Program-made: the position numbers and the translations under genes
Shown here: positions 9,301 to 16,858 of the stretch, piece after piece
Layout of the letters: each line of letters opens with the position of its first letter
How positions within the stretch are numbered: position 1 is the first letter of the stretch
The notes under the pieces: model-generated
Told to the model about the DNA's origin: nothing
Database searches by the model: none
Seen by the model: only the letters and a program-made list of their open reading frames with translations
Assembly (NCBI RefSeq): GCF_003691585.1
Contig: NZ_CP033169.1
Location: 1,426,001-1,490,000 of the forward strand
Direction: 5' to 3'
Source of the DNA: Biomaibacter acetigenes
GTDB taxonomy: Bacteria > Bacillota > Thermosediminibacteria > Thermosediminibacterales > Tepidanaerobacteraceae
DNA length: 64,000 nucleotides

Positions 9301-9957
9301 ATGATTAAAATTGCTCCTTCTATATTATCAGCGGATTTTGCTTGTTTAGGGGAAGAGGTTAAAAAAGTAGAAGATGCCGGAGCCGATCTTCTGCACATTG
9401 ATGTTATGGATGGTCATTTTGTCCCGAATCTTACCATCGGGCCTCCTGTCATATCGTGCCTGAAAGGCAGGACCTCTCTACCTTTTGATGTGCATTTGAT
9501 GATTGAAAATCCGGAAAAATATGTGGATGACTATATAAACGCTGGGGCTCAAATACTGACTGTCCATATAGAGGCCAGCGTTCATATTCACAGGTTGCTG
9601 GGCTATATTAAAAGCAAGGGAGTGACCCCCGGCGTTGCATTAAATCCGGGTACACCCCTGGCGGACCTCGAATATATTCTAGACCAGGCTGGTATGATAC
9701 TGATAATGAGTGTCAACCCGGGGTTTGGAGGACAAACGTTTATTCCTCAAATAAAAGACAAAATTAAAGCCCTGAAGGCCATGTTGAATTCCATGAGTCT
9801 TGACATTCCCATAGAAGTGGATGGAGGAATAAACGAGAAAAATGCGAAAGAGATCATAGAAGCCGGAGCGGATATCCTGGTAGCGGGTTCGGCTATATAT
9901 AATGCACCTGATCCATCAAAAGTAATAAGGCATATGAAAGAAAAAAACCCCCTGTAA
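9301..9957 (+). CDS. rpe: Ribulose-phosphate 3-epimerase
   Basis: Interconverts ribulose 5-phosphate and xylulose 5-phosphate in the pentose phosphate pathway. A TIM barrel of 218 residues with DVMDGHFVPN (metal-ligand His/Asp), DVHLMIENP, MSVNPGFGGQ and EVDGGI. The ATG at 9301 has AAGGGAGAGG upstream; a frame from 9268 that overlaps prkC is open but not conserved. In B. subtilis rpe follows prkC and rsgA and precedes thiN and spoVM. Here both rsgA and thiN are gone, while the spoVM neighbour is kept. An intrinsic terminator begins at its stop codon. Confidence 0.96.
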   Translation: MIKIAPSILSADFACLGEEVKKVEDAGADLLHIDVMDGHFVPNLTIGPPVISCLKGRTSLPFDVHLMIENPEKYVDDYINAGAQILTVHIEASVHIHRLLGYIKSKGVTPGVALNPGTPLADLEYILDQAGMILIMSVNPGFGGQTFIPQIKDKIKALKAMLNSMSLDIPIEVDGGINEKNAKEIIEAGADILVAGSAIYNAPDPSKVIRHMKEKNPL

Positions 9958-9968
9958 GGGGTTTTTTT
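9941..9968 (+). terminator. Intrinsic terminator after rpe
   Basis: The A-rich strand AAAACCCC pairs with GGGGTTTT around a short CTGTAA loop that contains the rpe stop codon, followed by a run of seven T. It ends the rsmB-to-rpe unit. Confidence 0.85.
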
Positions 9969-10036
9969 GTGTCAGAAACAAATGCTCATGAATATAAATA
10001 ATATATGAGGATTTTCAGGACCGGGGGGGTGGCGAA

Positions 10037-10195
10037 GTGTGGAAAAGACTGGATTTTAAGAAGATCCTGGGAATTGTAGCAGCTATATCGGGAGCGGCGA
10101 TCTTGATTTTAAGCATGCCTTCGTGGATATGGATGATGGCTCTGGGCGGTTTTTTAATCTGGTTCGGGTGGATATTATTTACTACCAATCGGTAA
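10037..10195 (+). CDS. Small two-helix membrane protein
   Basis: A 52-residue product beginning VWKRLDFKKILG, with one hydrophobic helix at about residues 11-27 and a second, Trp-rich one (WIWMMALGGFLIWFGWILF) at about 29-48. GTG at 10037 sits 4 bases behind a strong G-rich GGGGGGGTGG. I do not recognise a named family. Its place just before spoVM, the absence of another gene between, and a 13-base gap to spoVM suggest that both are read together. A role at a membrane is a fair inference; anything more specific is not supported. Confidence 0.6.
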   Translation: MWKRLDFKKILGIVAAISGAAILILSMPSWIWMMALGGFLIWFGWILFTTNR

Positions 10196-10208
10196 AGGGG
10201 GAAGGTAT

Positions 10209-10295
10209 ATGCGTATCTATGTTTTGAAATTACCCAAAGGCATAGGCCGGATTGTTAAAAAGATACTGGGGTTGTTCGGGCATAAGAATGAGTAA
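10209..10295 (+). CDS. spoVM: Stage V sporulation protein SpoVM
   Basis: A 28-residue amphipathic peptide that binds the convex outer forespore membrane and anchors SpoIVA to start spore-coat assembly. The sequence begins MRIYVLKLPKGIGRIV, which aligns with B. subtilis SpoVM (MKFYTIKLPKFLGGIV), including the conserved KLPK with the key proline. GGGGAAGG lies 4-10 bases before the ATG. Position supports the call: in B. subtilis spoVM also lies between rpe(-thiN) and rpmB. Its terminator is shared with the convergent rpmB. The gene is too short for ordinary gene finders. Confidence 0.92.
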   Translation: MRIYVLKLPKGIGRIVKKILGLFGHKNE

Positions 10296-10302
10296 AAATA
10301 AA

Positions 10303-10330
10303 AGCGTGCTGGAAATGCACGCTAATTTTA
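10303..10330. terminator. Bidirectional terminator between spoVM and rpmB
   Basis: AGCGTGC (10303-10309) pairs with GCACGCT (10317-10323), with A-rich sequence to the left and AATTTTATT to the right. It can serve the convergent spoVM and rpmB transcripts. Confidence 0.75.
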
Positions 10331-10516
10331 TTGGGCTCTCTGGACCTTTCCTGAACGAAGGCATCTCGTACAGATGCTTATTCTTTTAATGGTACCGTTG
10401 ACATTTACCTTTACACGGCGGATATTCGGGGCCCACACTCTCTTAGACCTTATATGGGAATGGCTGAGCTGAATACCTTTTCTGGGAAGTTTACCACAGA
10501 TCTCGCACTTTGCCAC
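10328..10516 (-). CDS. rpmB: 50S ribosomal protein L28
   Basis: Large-subunit ribosomal protein of 62 residues. It is the zinc-ribbon (C+) version with CEIC near the start and CTRC near the end; the core LSHSHIRSKRVWAPNI is typical. GTG start 9 bases behind AAGGAGGTG on the minus strand. It stands alone against the direction of its neighbours, with its own promoter at 10544-10572 and the terminator shared with spoVM. This orientation and position between spoVM and asp23 is the same as in Bacillus. Confidence 0.97.
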   Translation of the reverse strand: MAKCEICGKLPRKGIQLSHSHIRSKRVWAPNIRRVKVNVNGTIKRISICTRCLRSGKVQRAQ

Positions 10517-10543
10517 TTTTGCACCTCCTTTACATACAAAGCT

Positions 10544-10572
10544 ATTTTACCACATAAATGAAGGCTCTGCAA
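10544..10572 (-). promoter_or_regulatory. Sigma-A promoter of rpmB
   Basis: On the minus strand TTGCAG (10572-10567), 17 bases, TAAAAT (10549-10544), about 25 bases before the rpmB ribosome-binding site. Confidence 0.65.
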
Positions 10573-10589
10573 TAAATGAATCTAAGTTG

Positions 10590-10618
10590 TTAAAAAAAAG
10601 TTAAAAATGTATTATAAT
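10590..10618 (+). promoter_or_regulatory. Probable sigma-A promoter of asp23-fakA-recG
   Basis: A perfect TATAAT at 10613-10618 with the weak -35 TTAAAA at 10590-10595 (17-base spacing); TTGTTA at 10587 gives 20 bases. It lies 50 bases before asp23 and is divergent from the rpmB promoter. Confidence 0.55.
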
Positions 10619-10667
10619 AGATTTAGAAGCACGGTGTTTCTTTAAAAAAAGGAAGGGAGGTACCACC

Positions 10668-11021
10668 TTGAAAAATATTATAAAGAATAGCCTGGGAGAA
10701 ATCGAAATATCTAGGGAAGTAATAGCGCTTCTAGCAGGCAATGCGGCCATGGAATGTTACGGTCTGGTTGGCATGGTTTCCCGTAAAATGAGCGACGGTA
10801 TAACCGAACTCCTGGGGAGGGAAAATCTGGGTAAGGGAGTGGAAGTCCAGTTAACCGATGACAAGCTAGTAATTGATTTATACATAATAGTTCAATACGG
10901 TACCAAAATAAATGAAGTTGCCAGCAATGTCATTGAAAAGGTGCATTTTAACCTTAAAAACATACTGGGTTTTGATCCCGACAAAATAAATGTGGTAGTT
11001 CAGGGAATAAGGATAAAGTAA
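10668..11021 (+). CDS. Asp23/Gls24 family envelope stress protein (YloU-like)
   Basis: Member of the Asp23/Gls24 (DUF322) family, 117 residues, which in staphylococci sits at the membrane and affects cell-envelope homeostasis. The N-terminal GEIEISREVIALLAGNAAMECYGLVGM and the C-terminal DKINVVVQGIRI are family features. TTG at 10668 lies 7 bases behind GGGAGGT. The order asp23-fakA (yloU-yloV) is conserved in Firmicutes, and the two are probably co-transcribed, with fakA 18 bases downstream. Confidence 0.93.
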   Translation: MKNIIKNSLGEIEISREVIALLAGNAAMECYGLVGMVSRKMSDGITELLGRENLGKGVEVQLTDDKLVIDLYIIVQYGTKINEVASNVIEKVHFNLKNILGFDPDKINVVVQGIRIK

Positions 11022-11039
11022 ATTGGGAGGTTTTTGGTT

Positions 11040-12695
11040 TTGAGTTACAACAGAATCAATGGGCACCTATTAAAAAAAGCAATTATACATGCGGCTTACG
11101 TTTTAAGACAGAATAAAAAAGTGGTGGATGCGTTAAATGTGTTTCCCGTACCCGATGGAGACACCGGAACAAATATGTCCCTCACAATGGACCAGGCTGC
11201 GGGTGAACTGCAAAAACTTCAGTCGGATGAGTTAAAAAAAGTTGTGGATACAGCGGCCTGGGGTTCGTTGATGGGAGCCAGGGGTAACTCCGGAGTCATA
11301 CTTTCACAGCTTTTCAGAGGTTTTTCTCAAAGTATATCTTCCAATAAACAAAGCATATCTCCCCTGGAATTCGCCCAGGCTTTTAAAAGTGGGGTAGATT
11401 CGGCTTACAGAGCGGTTATCCGTCCCGTTGAAGGGACAATACTGACGGTGGCCAGGGAAATGGCTGATAAAATGCTGGCAGATTCCAGAAAAATCGATGA
11501 TATGGAAAAAATTTTTGCCAATGCATTGAGTTACGGTGAAAAAATTCTGGCCAAAACTCCCGAAATGCTGAAAGTATTAAAAGAAGCAAAAGTGGTGGAT
11601 GCAGGTGGAAAAGGCCTAATTTTTTTAATGCAGGGATTTCTGGAGGCTCTTGAAAATCCTGATTTAACGGAAAGTGCTTTGGAACAAAAAGCGGAAAAGA
11701 CCGATGCATTTGAATTCAGAGATGCTGAAGATACAATCAAATTTACTTACTGTACCGAACTTTTTATCAGGGGAAGGGATATCGATCTGGATTTACTTAA
11801 ACAGGAGCTTTCCGACCTCGGCGACTCCATTATTGTTACGGGCATGGAGGGTGTTGCAAAGATACATATTCATTCCAATCATCCCGGAGAGGTTATGGAA
11901 ACGGCCTTAAAGTGGGGAGAACTATCCAATATCAAGGTAGACAACATGAAAATCCAGCACAGGGAACTGATTAAAAAACAGGAAACAGACGTTTCGCATG
12001 ATGTTGAGGATATGCACCAACCCCAAAAAACCGAAAAGAAAACAGGTATTGTTGCGGTTTCCCAGGGCCAGGGGTTGAAAGACATTTTCATAAGTCTCGG
12101 TGCCGATGATGTGATTGAAGGCGGGCAGACCATGAACCCCAGTACCGAAAACATATTGTCAGCCATCGAAAAAGAGCCTTTCGAAAATGTCATAATTCTT
12201 CCAAACAATAAAAATATTATAATGACTGCCGAGCAGGTAAAACTCATAAGTAAAAAAAATATTTATGTGCTGCCCACAAGGTCGGTGCCTCAGGGAATAG
12301 CGGCCCTGCTGGCTTTTAATCCAATGCTTTCTATAGATGATAATCTGGCCGGCATGAGTCAAAACATTAAAAATGTTGTGACAGGTGAAGTCACTTATGC
12401 CGTGAGGGATTCCCAGTGGAACGGGACTAAAATAAAACAGGGAGATGTAATCGGCATAAAGGATGGCCAGCTAATCGTGGTGGAAAGGGATAAGGAGAAA
12501 GTATTGCTGGCTTTGATAGATGAAATGGTCCGGGGTAAGGAGTACGGAATAATTACTATATATTACGGACAGAATGTCGATGCTTCATCCATACAAAACA
12601 TAAGTGATGAGCTTTCGGCAAAATATGCTAATTTTGACATTGAATATTATAACGGAGGCCAGAGCCTGTATTATTATATTGTTTCTGTGGAGTAG
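11040..12695 (+). CDS. fakA: Fatty acid kinase catalytic subunit FakA (DAK2 domain, YloV)
   Basis: ATP-dependent kinase that phosphorylates fatty acids held by DegV-type FakB proteins, making acyl-phosphate for PlsX/PlsY or elongation. N-terminal DAK2 domain, about residues 8-200: VPDGDTGTNMSLTM and GARGNSGVILSQLFRG form the Mg-ATP site. The C-terminal domain runs from about 320 to the end. The product is about 551 residues. TTG at 11040 is 9 bases behind GGGAGG; TTG at 11034 is in frame but too close. Two possible FakB partners (27176 and 51181) and PlsX are in the same window. Confidence 0.93.
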   Translation: MSYNRINGHLLKKAIIHAAYVLRQNKKVVDALNVFPVPDGDTGTNMSLTMDQAAGELQKLQSDELKKVVDTAAWGSLMGARGNSGVILSQLFRGFSQSISSNKQSISPLEFAQAFKSGVDSAYRAVIRPVEGTILTVAREMADKMLADSRKIDDMEKIFANALSYGEKILAKTPEMLKVLKEAKVVDAGGKGLIFLMQGFLEALENPDLTESALEQKAEKTDAFEFRDAEDTIKFTYCTELFIRGRDIDLDLLKQELSDLGDSIIVTGMEGVAKIHIHSNHPGEVMETALKWGELSNIKVDNMKIQHRELIKKQETDVSHDVEDMHQPQKTEKKTGIVAVSQGQGLKDIFISLGADDVIEGGQTMNPSTENILSAIEKEPFENVIILPNNKNIIMTAEQVKLISKKNIYVLPTRSVPQGIAALLAFNPMLSIDDNLAGMSQNIKNVVTGEVTYAVRDSQWNGTKIKQGDVIGIKDGQLIVVERDKEKVLLALIDEMVRGKEYGIITIYYGQNVDASSIQNISDELSAKYANFDIEYYNGGQSLYYYIVSVE

Positions 12696-12713
12696 ATAGG
12701 CGAGGTGGTCCTT

Positions 12714-14735
12714 TTGGAGTTGTCATCCGAAATAAAAAATATAAAGGGTGTAGGGCCTACAAGAGCTAAATTATTAAATAGACTGGGGATAAAAACTGTC
12801 GAGGATGCTTTATTTTTTTTCCCAAGAGACTATATCGATCTGATGCCTTTGAAATTTTCGCAGGGCAGTGAGGAAAAAACCGGCGCCTTTCCGTGCATAG
12901 TAAAAGACTCGGCCATAGAAAAAAAGGCAAAATCGGGAATCCGACTTACACTGGTGCCGGTATCTGATGGAAAAAATAAAGGCCATGCGGTTTTTTTTAA
13001 CCAACCGTACATAAACAGGAATTTTCGCCGCGGCGACAGACTTTTGTTGATAGGGAAAGTCAGAAAAAACTATGGGGAATACGAGATAATAAGCCCTGAG
13101 TGGCAAAAATTTGATAAAAATAATCCCATTACACTGGACAGAATCAGCCCCATATATCCTCTCACCAAGGGGCTTTCTCAAAAAATATTGAGACAGATTA
13201 TGAAAAGTGCGCTAAAAGAAATTTCCGAAATACAGGAAATCTTACCTGAAGATATTATTAAAAAATTCAATTTGATTTCCAGAAAAGAAGCTCTAAAAAA
13301 TATACATTTTCCTATAAGTTTTGAAATGCTGGAAAGAGCCCGTGTCAGGTTTATTTTTGAGGAACTTCTCCTGTTTCAATTGGCTATGGCACAAACCCGG
13401 CGAGAGTTTGTCGGTGATAAAAGAAAAAATGTATATACCAATTTTGATATAACCCCTTTTTTGTCCACACTTCCGTTTACACTGACTCCCGGTCAGGAAA
13501 AGGTTATCGGGGATATAATAAGCGATTTAAAAAGTGAGCAAAATATGAACAGGCTTATACAGGGCGATGTGGGTTCCGGTAAGACTGTAATTGCCAGCAT
13601 TGCGCTGTATTTGGCCGTGAAAAATGGTCTGCAGGGCGCTTTTATGGCTCCCACGGAAATCCTGGCAGAACAGCATTTTCTAACCTTGGAAAAATTCTTG
13701 AGTCCCCATAGAATAAAAGTGGACATATTAAAAGGTGGGATATCCAGAGCCGAAAAAGACCGTATTCTTGAGAATTTAAAAAAAGGCAGTACCGATGTGA
13801 TTGTTGGAACCCATGCTATAATTCAGCAGGATGTGGAGTTTTTTAAACTTGGAATGGTGATAACCGATGAACAGCACAGGTTTGGTGTGAAACAGAGGCA
13901 AGAACTGGTTAAAAAGGGGTATTACCCCGATATACTTGTAATGAGCGCCACACCCATTCCCAGGACTCTGGCACTGGTATTGTACAGCGACCTTGATATT
14001 TCTGTCATAGATACCGTTCCTTCGGGACGACAGGAAGTTGATACATATGTAGTGGGAAACGATATGAGGAAAAGAGTTTATGATTTTATGGCCCGGGAAG
14101 TTGAGAAAGGCCATCAGGTGTTTGTGGTCTGTCCTGCCGTGGAAGAAAACGATCTGAATGTTTCAAACGTGGAAGACCTGGGCGCACGCTTAAAAAAAGA
14201 ATACCCGGCTTTGAAAATCCAGGTATTACATGGGAAAATGAAAAATGACGATAAAGATAGAATTTTAAAAGATTTCCTTTTAAAAAAAATTCAGGTGCTG
14301 GTCTCCACTACCGTGGTTGAAGTGGGAGTGGATGTGCCGTGGGCCACACTAATGATAGTGGAAAATGCTGAAAGGTTCGGTATGGCACAACTGCACCAAC
14401 TAAGGGGTCGGGTTGGCAGGAGCCATTTAAAATCCTACTGTATTTTGATATCCGATTCAAAAGAAGAAACCGCCAGGTCTCGTCTGAAGTATATGATGAA
14501 AAGCCATGACGGTTTTGAAATATCTCAGATAGACCTTGAAATGAGAGGCCCGGGAGAATTTCTCGGGGTCAAACAGCATGGCTTTTTTGAGTTCAAGCTT
14601 GCAAATCTTATAAGGGATGTCAGGCTGCTCGAAAGTATAAAATTGCTTGCCTCAGATATAGTAGAAAAAGGCTACCTGTTACTTCCAGAGTATAAGGACC
14701 TTGCTAAGGTTCTTAAAGAAAAAATGAAAATTTAA
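12714..14735 (+). CDS. recG: ATP-dependent DNA helicase RecG
   Basis: Double-strand DNA translocase that regresses stalled forks and processes branched recombination intermediates. N-terminal wedge/OB domain about residues 1-240, with IKGVGPTRAKLLNRLGI at the start. The helicase core has QGDVGSGKT (Walker A, about 280), DEQHRFGV (Walker B), SATPIPRTLAL, VVEVGVDVP and LRGRVGRS. Length 673 is normal. TTG at 12714 is 5 bases behind GAGGTGG. It follows fakA with an 18-base gap, as in many Clostridia. Confidence 0.97.
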   Translation: MELSSEIKNIKGVGPTRAKLLNRLGIKTVEDALFFFPRDYIDLMPLKFSQGSEEKTGAFPCIVKDSAIEKKAKSGIRLTLVPVSDGKNKGHAVFFNQPYINRNFRRGDRLLLIGKVRKNYGEYEIISPEWQKFDKNNPITLDRISPIYPLTKGLSQKILRQIMKSALKEISEIQEILPEDIIKKFNLISRKEALKNIHFPISFEMLERARVRFIFEELLLFQLAMAQTRREFVGDKRKNVYTNFDITPFLSTLPFTLTPGQEKVIGDIISDLKSEQNMNRLIQGDVGSGKTVIASIALYLAVKNGLQGAFMAPTEILAEQHFLTLEKFLSPHRIKVDILKGGISRAEKDRILENLKKGSTDVIVGTHAIIQQDVEFFKLGMVITDEQHRFGVKQRQELVKKGYYPDILVMSATPIPRTLALVLYSDLDISVIDTVPSGRQEVDTYVVGNDMRKRVYDFMAREVEKGHQVFVVCPAVEENDLNVSNVEDLGARLKKEYPALKIQVLHGKMKNDDKDRILKDFLLKKIQVLVSTTVVEVGVDVPWATLMIVENAERFGMAQLHQLRGRVGRSHLKSYCILISDSKEETARSRLKYMMKSHDGFEISQIDLEMRGPGEFLGVKQHGFFEFKLANLIRDVRLLESIKLLASDIVEKGYLLLPEYKDLAKVLKEKMKI

Positions 14736-14837
14736 AAAATTCTAAATGCACTGATTGGCTTGAAAGGTATATTGTTCTAGTATATAGACTTTTACACGGG
14801 TTATATTATAAGTACGATAGTAAAGGAGGTGACAAAA

Positions 14838-15062
14838 ATGGCATTAGGACAAAAGAGAAATAAACTCGTAATCCCTGAGGCCAACAAGGCTATGGAGCAG
14901 TTCAAAACAGAAGTTGCCAGGGAAGTTGGTATCACCGCTCCTGCTGACGGCTATTGGGGCAACTATTCATCGAGGGATTGTGGCGCTGTTGGAGGCCACA
15001 TGGTAAGAAGAATGATCGAGGACTACGAAAGACGTTTGAGTGGTGGAGGCACAACTCAATAA
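14838..15062 (+). CDS. Alpha/beta-type small acid-soluble spore protein
   Basis: A 74-residue spore protein that coats DNA in the forespore and protects it from UV and depurination. The family stretch runs from NKAMEQFKTEVAREVGI to GYWGNYSSRDCGAVGGHMVRRMIE; the EVA segment is the GPR protease site. ATG at 14838 is 8 bases behind AAAGGAGG; GTG at 14829 lies within the ribosome site and is rejected. One transcription unit, ending at a strong terminator. A sigma-G promoter is expected between 14740 and 14820, but I could not place one with confidence. Confidence 0.95.
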   Translation: MALGQKRNKLVIPEANKAMEQFKTEVAREVGITAPADGYWGNYSSRDCGAVGGHMVRRMIEDYERRLSGGGTTQ

Positions 15063-15075
15063 AATAGAAATTTAT

Positions 15076-15112
15076 AAAAAGAACAGACTCAGGATTGAGT
15101 CTGTTCTTTTTT
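15076..15112. terminator. Strong terminator after the SASP gene
   Basis: AAAAAGAACAGACTCA pairs perfectly with TGAGTCTGTTCTTTTT around GGAT. A and T runs on both sides make it usable on either strand. Confidence 0.92.
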
Positions 15113-15130
15113 ATCATGCGGCTAGTTTTG

Positions 15131-15210
15131 TAAAATTAAATGTCGGCAGCCATGCTGCCGACATTGGGAGAGGAGAAACCGGAGGAAGAGCTTATGGGGA
15201 AAGTTTGTTA
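15131..15210 (-). ncRNA. Candidate sporulation small RNA (CsfG-like) on the minus strand
   Basis: On the minus strand a perfect 12-bp hairpin (15165-15154 with 15150-15139, loop ATG) is followed by TAATTTTA, an intrinsic terminator. About 50 bases upstream lie two pyrimidine-rich blocks, CTCTTCCTCC and TCTCCTCTCCC, which can pair with ribosome-binding sites. Upstream of these are GTATA (15246-15242) and GTAGATAATA (15226-15217), spaced 15, which fits a forespore sigma-F/sigma-G promoter. The site is just upstream of rsmD (ylbH). I recall that B. subtilis csfG, a forespore RNA conserved in spore formers, lies between ylbG and ylbH. The expected RNA is about 80 bases. The identity with CsfG is inference. 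Confidence 0.5.
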
Positions 15211-15216
15211 CGTTAA

Positions 15217-15246
15217 TATTATCTACAAATATAAAGATAATTATAC
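15217..15246 (-). promoter_or_regulatory. Possible sigma-F/sigma-G promoter of the small RNA
   Basis: Minus-strand GTATA (15246-15242), 15 bases, then GTAGATAATA (15226-15217), which meets the sigma-F -10 pattern GgnrAnAnTw at all but the second base. Confidence 0.4.
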
Positions 15247-15343
15247 AATTAAACCCAAAAAAATAAATTTTTTTTTATTCGTTTTAAAGAGTTGTGTAAT
15301 ATGTTAGAATATATCCTAGACATAACAATGGATGGTGCCTGTT

Positions 15344-15898
15344 ATGAGGATTGTAGGTGGAATTCATCGTGGCAGAAAAATAAAATCTCCCCGGGGAAGG
15401 ACCACCAGGCCCACTCCGGATATGGTCAGGGAAGCACTGTTCAATATATTAAACCAGAAAGTAGTGCAATGCCGCTTTCTGGACATCTTTGCGGGAACGG
15501 GTGCGGTGGGCCTTGAGGCTTTGAGCAGGGGGGCGGATTTTGCGGCTTTTATAGAACAAGACCACGTGGCCTGTAAAGTGATTTTTGAGAATCTCAAAAA
15601 TCTAAATTTGCTCAGTAAAGCCGAGGTTTTATGTTACGATGCTATGGAAAGCATGAAAAAACTGGAGAAAAAAGATGAATCTTTTGATATAATTTTTTTA
15701 GACCCGCCCTATTATAAAAACGAAATCAATCCATGCCTTGAATATTTACGCTATTCTAGAATTTTAAAACCGGAATCCGTTATTGTTATTCAGCATGCAT
15801 GGGATATTTCTCTTGAATACGACGGTTTTGTGTATATAAAACAAAAAAAATATGGTAAGACAATTCTGTCTTTTTTGATTAAGGAGGAAAAATCGTGA
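15344..15898 (+). CDS. rsmD: 16S rRNA (guanine-966-N2)-methyltransferase RsmD
   Basis: SAM-dependent methyltransferase acting on G966 of 16S rRNA during 30S assembly. [18 protein letters not shown] at the N-terminus, [13 protein letters not shown], the SAM-binding [19 protein letters not shown] (about residue 45) and the catalytic [10 protein letters not shown] (about 128) are clear. About 184 residues. ATG at 15344 is chosen because homologues begin MRI(V/I)(G/S)G; ATG at 15332 is in frame, and neither has a strong ribosome site. Its stop codon overlaps the GTG of coaD, the usual rsmD-coaD coupling. Confidence 0.95.
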   Translation: MRIVGGIHRGRKIKSPRGRTTRPTPDMVREALFNILNQKVVQCRFLDIFAGTGAVGLEALSRGADFAAFIEQDHVACKVIFENLKNLNLLSKAEVLCYDAMESMKKLEKKDESFDIIFLDPPYYKNEINPCLEYLRYSRILKPESVIVIQHAWDISLEYDGFVYIKQKKYGKTILSFLIKEEKS

Positions 15899-16395
15899 GT
15901 ACAGCTATATACCCCGGAAGTTTTGATCCAATAACTTATGGCCATTTAGACATTATAGAAAGGAGTGCAAGGTTTTTTGATAGGTTGATTGTCGCAGTTT
16001 TATCAAATCCGCAAAAACAACCTCTTTTCACCGCTGAAGAAAGGGTTGAAATGATTCGAGATTCTGTAAAACACATTTCCAATGTGGAAGTGGAAAATTT
16101 TCAGGGCCTTCTGGTAGATTTTGCAAGACTAAAAAAGGCAAGAATTATAATCAAAGGGCTCAGGGCGGTATCAGATTTTGAATATGAACTTCAAATGGCT
16201 CTTATGAATAAAAAGCTTGATGATGATATTGAAACCTTTTTTATGATGACCAGTGCAAAATACTCGTATCTTTCTTCCAGTGTAGTTAAAGAGGTGGCAA
16301 GATTCGGGGGGTGTATCCGTAATCTTGTACCCCCTGTGGTGGAAAATCATTTGAAACAAAAATTGATTTCGTTAGAATCAAAATCTACTAAATAG
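15895..16395 (+). CDS. coaD: Phosphopantetheine adenylyltransferase
   Basis: Transfers AMP from ATP to 4'-phosphopantetheine, the penultimate step of coenzyme A synthesis. Nucleotidyltransferase of 166 residues with [16 protein letters not shown] (T/HxGH motif), [16 protein letters not shown] and the C-terminal [20 protein letters not shown] at 15895 lies 7 bases behind AAGGAGG and overlaps the end of rsmD. Supplies CoA for the acetate and fatty acid pathways encoded downstream. Confidence 0.97.
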   Translation: MSTAIYPGSFDPITYGHLDIIERSARFFDRLIVAVLSNPQKQPLFTAEERVEMIRDSVKHISNVEVENFQGLLVDFARLKKARIIIKGLRAVSDFEYELQMALMNKKLDDDIETFFMMTSAKYSYLSSSVVKEVARFGGCIRNLVPPVVENHLKQKLISLESKSTK

Positions 16396-16411
16396 TATTG
16401 GGGGTTTTTCA

Positions 16412-16858
16412 ATGGAATGCTATAAAATAATTGAGCAAATTCAGGAAATCATAAATTCGAGTTCTAAGATTCCTTTTTCCAACAAGGTTGTCATTGACCA
16501 GGCACAAATACTGGATTTAATTGATGAGCTTTTGAGATTACTGCCCGATGATTTGAAGAAAGCCCAGCGGATAATTGAAGAACGCCAGCAGATTTTAATA
16601 GAAGCACAAAAAGAAGGCGAAATGATAATTAAAGAGGCTAAGAATCACATTGAAAAAATGGTAAATCAGGAAGAAATAATCAAACTGGCCAAGGAAAAAT
16701 CTGAACAGATACTTTCATATGCAAAACAAACTGCCCGGGAGATACGGGCAGGAGCCAACGACTATGCCGATGAAGTCCTGAGCCAGTTAGAACAGCACCT
16801 GGAAAAGGTGCTTGAAACCGTGAGAAAAGGAAGGGAAGAATTGAATCAAAAAAGATAA
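16412..16858 (+). CDS. Coiled-coil protein of unknown function, coaD-ylbJ neighbour
   Basis: A 148-residue, highly charged, mostly helical protein. A long coiled coil (about residues 48-148), rich in Glu, Lys and Gln, resembles stalk subunits of ATP synthases such as the b or H subunit, and database entries often call it 'ATPase' on that basis alone. There are no nucleotide-binding motifs and no membrane helix. It lies between coaD and ylbJ in many spore-forming Clostridia. The start ATG lies behind GGGGG in TATTGGGGGTTTTTC. Function unknown. Confidence 0.75.
   Translation: MECYKIIEQIQEIINSSSKIPFSNKVVIDQAQILDLIDELLRLLPDDLKKAQRIIEERQQILIEAQKEGEMIIKEAKNHIEKMVNQEEIIKLAKEKSEQILSYAKQTAREIRAGANDYADEVLSQLEQHLEKVLETVRKGREELNQKR

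Noticed and set aside
14740-14820. Sigma-G promoter for the SASP gene
   Set aside because: Several AT-rich boxes (such as GGTATA and TATATTAT) can be combined, but none with proper spacing and the CATnnTA -10.
15194-15308. Small plus-strand frame MGKVCYVNIIYK with GGAGG upstream
   Set aside because: The purine-rich 'ribosome site' is better explained as the antisense of the small RNA's pyrimidine blocks; the frame is Lys/Phe-rich from AT-rich DNA.
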